From Armatimonadota bacterium (lineage in GTDB: Bacteria > Armatimonadota > Armatimonadia > Armatimonadales > Armatimonadaceae): a stretch of DNA of 8,793 nucleotides. The notes below the pieces were generated by a model. That model was not told the origin of the DNA. It saw nothing but the letters and a program-made list of their open reading frames with translations, and made no database searches. How positions within the stretch are numbered: position 1 is the first letter of the stretch; each line of letters opens with the position of its first letter. Below are positions 5,818 to 8,793 of the stretch, piece by piece. The translations under genes and the position numbers were made by a program. The stretch spans positions 1 through 8,793 of the forward strand of contig JACMIS010000519.1 in assembly GCA_014381035.1 (NCBI GenBank). Reading direction: 5' to 3'.

Positions 5818-6330
5818 CCGGGTGGAGGAAATCTGGGTCCTGCGCGTTTCTCGTATACGATGAATCCCTATCTCCATAACTATCCTTCAGGCAACATCGT
5901 GAGTCCGACCTCGACCACGGTGTACCAGGAATTAGGGGGTAAAAATACCCACTACGGCTATTTTATCTCGTATCTTCCAGCATCACAGGATTGTTCTGCA
6001 AACCCCGCGTTCCAATTCAGCCCGAGCCTCAATATCATCTGTTATTGGTCGGATATTCGTGGGGCATCTCCTTTCGCCCCAGCACTTCATGGGGCTGAGT
6101 TCATCCATGTGCAAGGCTCGAATTATTCTTATGCGGATGGTCATGTGAAATATATGCGTGTTGGTGGTTCCAATGTCGTCGCCGAACCTTCCAACAATAG
6201 TATGTATAAAAGCCTGGATGCTAACGGCAAGACGAACGGTACCGGGTGTGGTGGTACTTTCAACGTTCAGGGCTGTGGCGGAGTCAATGGCTTCTGGCCC
6301 TATCCACTGGGACCTGCAAAGAAACACTAA
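5818..6330 (+). pseudogene. C-terminal half of the pilin-like protein, after the in-frame TAG
   Basis: This stretch continues the frame of the prepilin at 5422 for 170 codons to the TAA at 6328. Residues read PGGGNLGPARFSYTMNPYLH at the join, where DUF1559-like proteins commonly have SYxMN after the CPSD segment, and later SNYSYADGHVKYMRVGG, the ADGHV motif being the family's C-terminal hallmark. The end is Cys/Gly-rich (GTGCGGTFNVQGCGGVNGFW). It has no signal of its own. An internal ATG at 5860 could start a 156-residue protein, but its nearest GGAGG (5824-5828) is about 31 bases away, so independent translation is unlikely. With the upstream half it would make a 302-codon gene. If the TAG is an error or is read through, this is a functional pilin; otherwise it is the remnant of a recent nonsense mutation, since the family motifs are intact. 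Confidence 0.75.
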
Positions 6331-6576
6331 ATGAAAACGACAAAAAAAACTTCAAGCCTCTTTGCTTTCTGTGTACTTCTCAGTGTATGCGTCACAGGCT
6401 GTACAAAATCCGAGGAGTCCCCGAAAAACTCTCTCCAGTCGGTGACTCCCAAAGCTGCAAACGGTGAGGCTACACCTGCAGCCACTGGGCAAACAACGCC
6501 AGCCGAGGAAGCTAAAGGGGTGTCAGCGCAACTGCCCACGTTCGAGAAAAATCCCGAACCCTATCCTGCTAAATAG
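6331..6576 (+). CDS. Small lipoprotein following the pilin gene
   Basis: This 81-residue protein starts with a lipoprotein signal: MKTTKKTSS, a hydrophobic core (10-22) and the lipobox VTGC with Cys at 24. The mature part is about 58 residues, rich in Pro, Ala, Thr and Glu (ATPAATGQTTPAEEAK, 47-62), with no recognisable domain, so it is probably a disordered chain tethered to a membrane. The ATG touches the TAA of the pilin gene, which points to translational coupling and a shared operon; no clear Shine-Dalgarno exists apart from a weak AAAG. Pairing with the pilin gene suggests a role in the same envelope structure, but I do not recognise the family. A strong terminator follows. Confidence 0.75.
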   Translation: MKTTKKTSSLFAFCVLLSVCVTGCTKSEESPKNSLQSVTPKAANGEATPAATGQTTPAEEAKGVSAQLPTFEKNPEPYPAK

Positions 6577-6587
6577 GTGGCGGAATG

Positions 6588-6634
6588 AAACAGCACCGGG
6601 CGCGAGTCAAAAAACTCGTGCCCGGTGCTGTTTT
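6588..6634 (+). terminator. Intrinsic terminator ending the pilin-lipoprotein unit
   Basis: Bases 6588-6607 pair with 6614-6633 as a 20-bp stem with a single G-U, around the loop CAAAAA, and the run TTTT follows at 6631-6634. Its start, 12 bases after the lipoprotein stop, fits termination of this operon. Confidence 0.9.
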
Positions 6635-6792
6635 GTGTCGGTACTCATGCCTTATTTATCAGCAAGGTTCGTCAAAAATTATCAGTACCTTATGATCAGC
6701 GATTTGAAAAATGTCTGAGTAACAACACAGACTTCGCAATAGTGCAGCGGTGTTGGCTTAGATAGGTATTTTATGCGAAACGAGTGTTGCTT

Positions 6793-6801
6793 TGTTATAA
6801 T
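6793..6801 (+). promoter_or_regulatory. Extended -10 promoter of tdk, at leaderless distance
   Basis: TGTTATAAT is a perfect extended -10 (TGN plus TATAAT, 6796-6801). No good -35 box lies 16-18 bases upstream, as is usual for extended -10 promoters. The predicted start, 7 bases after the last T, is base 6808, the G of the GTG start codon, so the mRNA would have no leader. Confidence 0.7.
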
Positions 6802-6807
6802 TTCCAC

Positions 6808-7473
6808 GTGACCCCAAACTCTACCGATTTACCGCTTATTCCTTTACCCGGCGCAGACACTGAAGATGTGCCCACTGGCTCAATTACCGTGATCACCGGC
6901 TCTATGTTTTCTGGGAAGACCGAGGAACTGATCCGCCGGGTGCGTCGCGCTCTTTATGCCCGTCGCCGGGTGCAAGTCTTTAAGCCGGGAGTGGATGTCC
7001 GTACCGATGAGACGATTATCCGCTCGCATAGCGGCGTCCCGCATTCCGCAATTGCCATGGAAACAAGTCGCGAGCTGTATGACGCGGTCGCCGGGGATAC
7101 CCATGTCGTCGCCATCGAGGAGGTGCAGTTCTTCGACTCCGGCATCATCGCCGTTTGCCAGAAGCTTGCCGACCGGGGATACGATGTGGTCGCGGCAGGA
7201 CTGGATATGGACTATCGCGGCCGTCCCTTCGGACCGATGCCCCAACTGCTCGCCACCGCCGACGAGATCATCAAACTGCGGGCGATCTGCACCGTCTGCG
7301 GCGCGGAAGCATCGCGTTCGCAACGGCTTATCAACGGCAATCCTGCACCGGTAAGTGCCCCGACCGTGCTTATCGGCGCCTCGGAAGCGTATGAGGCGCG
7401 TTGCCGGAAACACCACATCGTGCCACCGGCGGGGGACGCTCAGGTCGTGCAGGAGCGTTTGGTTTTGGAGTGA
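6808..7473 (+). CDS. tdk: Thymidine kinase, type II (TK1-like)
   Basis: The enzyme phosphorylates thymidine to dTMP with ATP in pyrimidine salvage, acting as a cytosolic tetramer. From the GTG it has 221 residues. The Walker A loop is GSMFSGKTEEL (31-41); FKPGVDVR (58-65) follows; AIEEVQFFD (102-110) carries the catalytic acid; AAGLDMDYRGRPFGPMPQLL (129-148) is the lasso/substrate region; CTVCG (161-165) and CRKH (199-202) supply the zinc ligands C161, C164, C199 and H202. The thymidine loop is near VLIGASEAYEARCRKH. All key residues are present, so it should be active. The upstream GTG at 6784 precedes the -10 box and is rejected. The 24 residues before the P-loop domain (about 1-24) are a weakly conserved extension. 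Its stop lies 6 bases from the end of a convergent pseudogene, with no terminator visible between. Confidence 0.95.
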   Translation: MTPNSTDLPLIPLPGADTEDVPTGSITVITGSMFSGKTEELIRRVRRALYARRRVQVFKPGVDVRTDETIIRSHSGVPHSAIAMETSRELYDAVAGDTHVVAIEEVQFFDSGIIAVCQKLADRGYDVVAAGLDMDYRGRPFGPMPQLLATADEIIKLRAICTVCGAEASRSQRLINGNPAPVSAPTVLIGASEAYEARCRKHHIVPPAGDAQVVQERLVLE

Positions 7474-7479
7474 GCGGGG

Positions 7480-7922
7480 CTAAATCACCTCATATATCGC
7501 CATCCCGTTTTCGCTAAATAAGGCGACACGGTTGGCATAGCGAGGATCGCAGCAGATCGAGGTCGCTGGTCGGTCCAGCGTGCTACGCCAAACGCCGTCC
7601 GGCGTGTAATGATGCACGCGGGATTCCGAAGAACTATAATCACCGGTGCTCGCGACCCGTACATCCCCGTCGATAACGGCAGAGTATATTGTCCCTGTCA
7701 TTGGTGATACTCCCTGCAAAGCCCATGCCGTATCCAGCAACAGATAATCGGGGCACTTTGAATTGGAGGACGAATCACAACGGGGACCGGCTCTGGTGTC
7801 GCCACACCAGCAGTATCCACGTTGGGAGAACCGTCTCCACTACCGCATCCAAAGAGGGAGGCTGACCAACCGCCAATAGTCATGAGAGTTAAACGCTGGA
7901 GCAGGCAACGTCGAGTAATCAT
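7480..7922 (-). pseudogene. Frameshifted Tat-type lipoprotein, remnant
   Basis: Two minus-strand frames join into one broken gene. The first starts at the ATG at 7922: MITRRCLLQRLTLMTIGG contains a twin-arginine-like motif (TRRCLLQ) and a hydrophobic core, and ends in the lipobox LFGC with Cys at 26, followed by a Gly/Ser/Pro-rich linker; it stops at 7698. The second frame, shifted by one base, is open through the join and continues as DTAWALQGVSPMTGTIYSAV to a TAG at 7480. It holds DGDVRVASTGDYSSSESRVH and an aromatic C-terminus, resembling the last blade of a beta-propeller, but I cannot name a family. Together they make only about 146 residues, so besides the frameshift an internal deletion is likely. 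Alternatively, a sequencing error between about 7700 and 7800 broke an intact small gene. It is convergent with tdk. Confidence 0.6.
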
Positions 7923-8000
7923 GATTGTTAGCTTTTGGAAAGCATAGCACAGGTTTAAATCCTCGTTTAAAACAAAGTTATAAAACTTCTGTGGAAAGCC

Positions 8001-8029
8001 TTGACAGGGGGATGAAGTGGCGGTAACAT
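8001..8029 (+). promoter_or_regulatory. Likely rRNA operon promoter
   Basis: A perfect TTGACA (8001-8006), a 17-base spacer and TAACAT (8024-8029, four of six) face the 16S gene; transcripts would begin near 8036, about 520 bases before the mature 16S end. Two further TTGACA boxes at 8169-8174 and 8290-8295 have no good -10 partner. The site could instead drive an unannotated small RNA. Confidence 0.5.
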
Positions 8030-8331
8030 ACCTCTTGTCGCCGGTCGGAAGACGGGCGAAGAGTAGCCAAGGACAGCGAAATGCTGTGAATAACTACCAA
8101 TTAGCAGGGCGGGTACCGAGCCGAGTTCTCCCCGTTTTGCTCGCACTTTGAACAATTTCATATGGGAATTGACAGCGTCCCGCGACACACTACACAGTAA
8201 CGGTGGAGTCGCAACGAGAGCGATAGCCGTGACGGCTGGCGCTATCGGGGACGAAGGTAAAGGTAAAGGTTCATGCGTCATGTGTTGCTTTGACATGTGA
8301 TCGCATGTGTTTGGTTTGGAGTAACCTTGCC

Positions 8332-8399
8332 GGTACGCTCGGTCAGGAGCCTGACTCCCGTCAGGCAGGATAAACGTGTAACGGTTTATCCGGCGTACC
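8332..8399 (+). ncRNA. Three-way-junction RNA element in the 16S leader, class unknown
   Basis: Three perfect helices nest in 68 nt: outer GGTACGC (8332-8338) with GCGTACC (8393-8399); hairpin GCCTGAC (8349-8355) with GTCAGGC (8360-8366) on a 4-base loop; hairpin GGATAAAC (8368-8375) with GTTTATCC (8384-8391) on an 8-base loop. GTCAG at 8342-8346 can also pair with CTGAC (8351-8355), which would exclude the first hairpin, so two exclusive folds are possible. Despite the 7-bp closing stem and tRNA-like span it lacks D, anticodon and T-arm sequences. I recognise no riboswitch or ribozyme class. It may be a leader structure for rRNA processing or regulation. Confidence 0.5.
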
Positions 8400-8438
8400 A
8401 CTCTTCCGTTTCTAATTCATTCGAACATCACTTGCGGA

Positions 8439-8462
8439 GGAAAAGTCTTAACCGGCTTTTCC
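8439..8462 (+). other. Leader hairpin, 7-bp perfect stem
   Basis: GGAAAAG (8439-8445) pairs with CTTTTCC (8456-8462) around a 10-base loop. No T-run follows, so it is not a terminator. Its place about 95 bases before the 16S gene suggests rRNA leader structure. Confidence 0.4.
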
Positions 8463-8495
8463 AAAACATTTGGGCTTCACTTTATTGTGTTGCCT

Positions 8496-8517
8496 GCAAA
8501 TATCTATTGATATTTGC
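8496..8517 (+). other. Leader hairpin, 9-bp perfect stem
   Basis: GCAAATATC (8496-8504), loop TATT, GATATTTGC (8509-8517) form a perfect stem-loop about 40 bases before the 16S gene; a shorter one, CGGTT (8531-8535) with AACCG (8542-8546), follows. It could be a boxB-like antitermination hairpin or a processing signal; I see no clear boxA next to it. Confidence 0.5.
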
Positions 8518-8555
8518 GAACTCTGTTCACCGGTTTTCAGGAACCGTTGGAATTA

Positions 8556-8793
8556 TTTACGGAGAGTTTGATCCTGGCTCAGGACGAACGCTTGCGGCGT
8601 GCCTAAGAAATGCAAGTCGAACGGGGCAGCAATGCCTAGTGGCGAACGGTCGCGTAACACGTAAGAAACCTGCCCGAGAGTGGGGGACAACGATCCGAAA
8701 GGGTCGCTAATACCGCATGTGAACAGTTGGTGGCATCACCGCCTGTTCAAAGCCTTGTGCGCTCTCGGATGGTCTTGCGGCCTATCAGGTAGA
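8556..8793 (+). rRNA. rrs: 16S ribosomal RNA, 5' part
   Basis: The universal GAGTTTGATCCTGGCTCAG begins at 8564 and is followed by GACGAACGC, GCGTGCCTAAGAAATGCAAG and TCGAACGGGG, then AACACGTAAGAAACCTGCCC and CTAATACCGCATG. Aligning the first motif with E. coli position 9 puts the mature 5' end near 8556. The gene continues past the right edge; only about the first 238 bases are present, through the first variable regions. Two bases differ from the usual wording: CTTGCGGCG for CTGGCGGCG, and GGTCGCGTAACACG for GGTGAGTAACACG, which may be lineage features. The sequence is bacterial and compatible with Armatimonadota, but I cannot place it without alignment. Confidence 0.97.

Larger units (their letters stand above)
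7923..8555. other. 633-bp gap before 16S rRNA, probable rRNA operon leader
   Basis: I see no convincing protein gene. The only long frame (minus strand, 7967-8401) crosses the promoter and three of the hairpins below and has no ribosome binding site or family resemblance. The stretch holds a promoter at 8001, the hairpins CGATAGC (8221-8227) with GCTATCG (8241-8247) and ACAGC (8073-8077) with GCTGT (8083-8087), a structured 68-nt element at 8332, and two more hairpins just before the 16S gene. I infer a long, structured 5' leader of an rRNA operon. A separate small RNA cannot be excluded. Confidence 0.6.

Noticed and set aside
5860..6330. Independent gene starting at ATG 5860
   Set aside because: No suitably spaced Shine-Dalgarno or signal peptide, and it is the in-frame continuation of the upstream pilin.
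8169..8197. Second rRNA promoter with TTGACA at 8169
   Set aside because: The only -10 candidates, TACACA or ACACAG, match poorly.
8255..8272. Short GGTAAA triple repeat
   Set aside because: Too short and simple to support a function.
8286..8295. boxA antitermination site TGCTTTGACA
   Set aside because: It lacks a base against TGCTCTTTGACA-type boxA and lies 270 bases from the 16S gene without an adjacent boxB.
8332..8399. tRNA gene, because of the 68-nt span and 7-bp closing stem
   Set aside because: No D-arm, anticodon-loop or GGTTCGA-type T-arm sequence, and no CCA after the stem.
7967..8401. Minus-strand open frame of 144 codons before the 16S gene
   Set aside because: It crosses a plausible promoter and several perfect hairpins, has no ribosome binding site and shows no family resemblance; the lack of stops looks accidental.

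Overview
This window looks like chromosomal DNA from an Armatimonadota-like bacterium. That placement is an inference from two things: the prepilin at 5422, which has the [19 protein letters not shown] helix followed by [13 protein letters not shown] (a wording I associate with the pseudopilin families of that phylum), and the 5' end of a 16S rRNA at the right edge. The core-gene part is GC-rich; the pilin block and the DNA just before the 16S gene are visibly more AT-rich.

Layout. (1) 1-1361, minus strand: a large multi-pass membrane protein running off the left edge, expressed from its own promoter. That promoter sits back to back with the infC promoter. (2) 1460-5218, plus strand: a translation cluster, infC - exported LolA-like protein - rpmI - rplT - pheS. 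The infC gene has a near-consensus promoter and apparently starts at a rare AUA codon behind a strong Shine-Dalgarno. A terminator and an overlapping internal promoter separate infC from the exported-protein gene, which is a guest between infC and rpmI. Two unusual inverted-repeat elements, with arms built of 7-nt and 8-nt tandem units, fill the rpmI-rplT and rplT-pheS gaps. (3) 5271-6634: a pilin unit, in which a type IV pilin-like/DUF1559-like gene is split by an in-frame TAG and is followed without a gap by a small lipoprotein and a strong terminator. (4) 6793-7473: tdk (thymidine kinase), predicted to be leaderless. (5) 7480-7922, minus: a frameshifted lipoprotein pseudogene convergent with tdk. 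(6) 7923-8555: no convincing protein gene, but a promoter and several perfect RNA hairpins including a 68-nt three-way-junction candidate, probably the long leader of an rRNA operon. (7) 8556-8793: 5' part of 16S rRNA.

How it fits together: infC, rpmI, rplT and pheS supply translation (initiation factor 3, two 50S proteins, the alpha subunit of Phe-tRNA synthetase), with pheT not in the window. I see no defence, mobile or biosynthetic system. The most interesting items are regulatory or structural: the AUA start of infC, the paired 7-mer/8-mer inverted elements, the stop inside the pilin gene, the leaderless tdk and the structured 16S leader.
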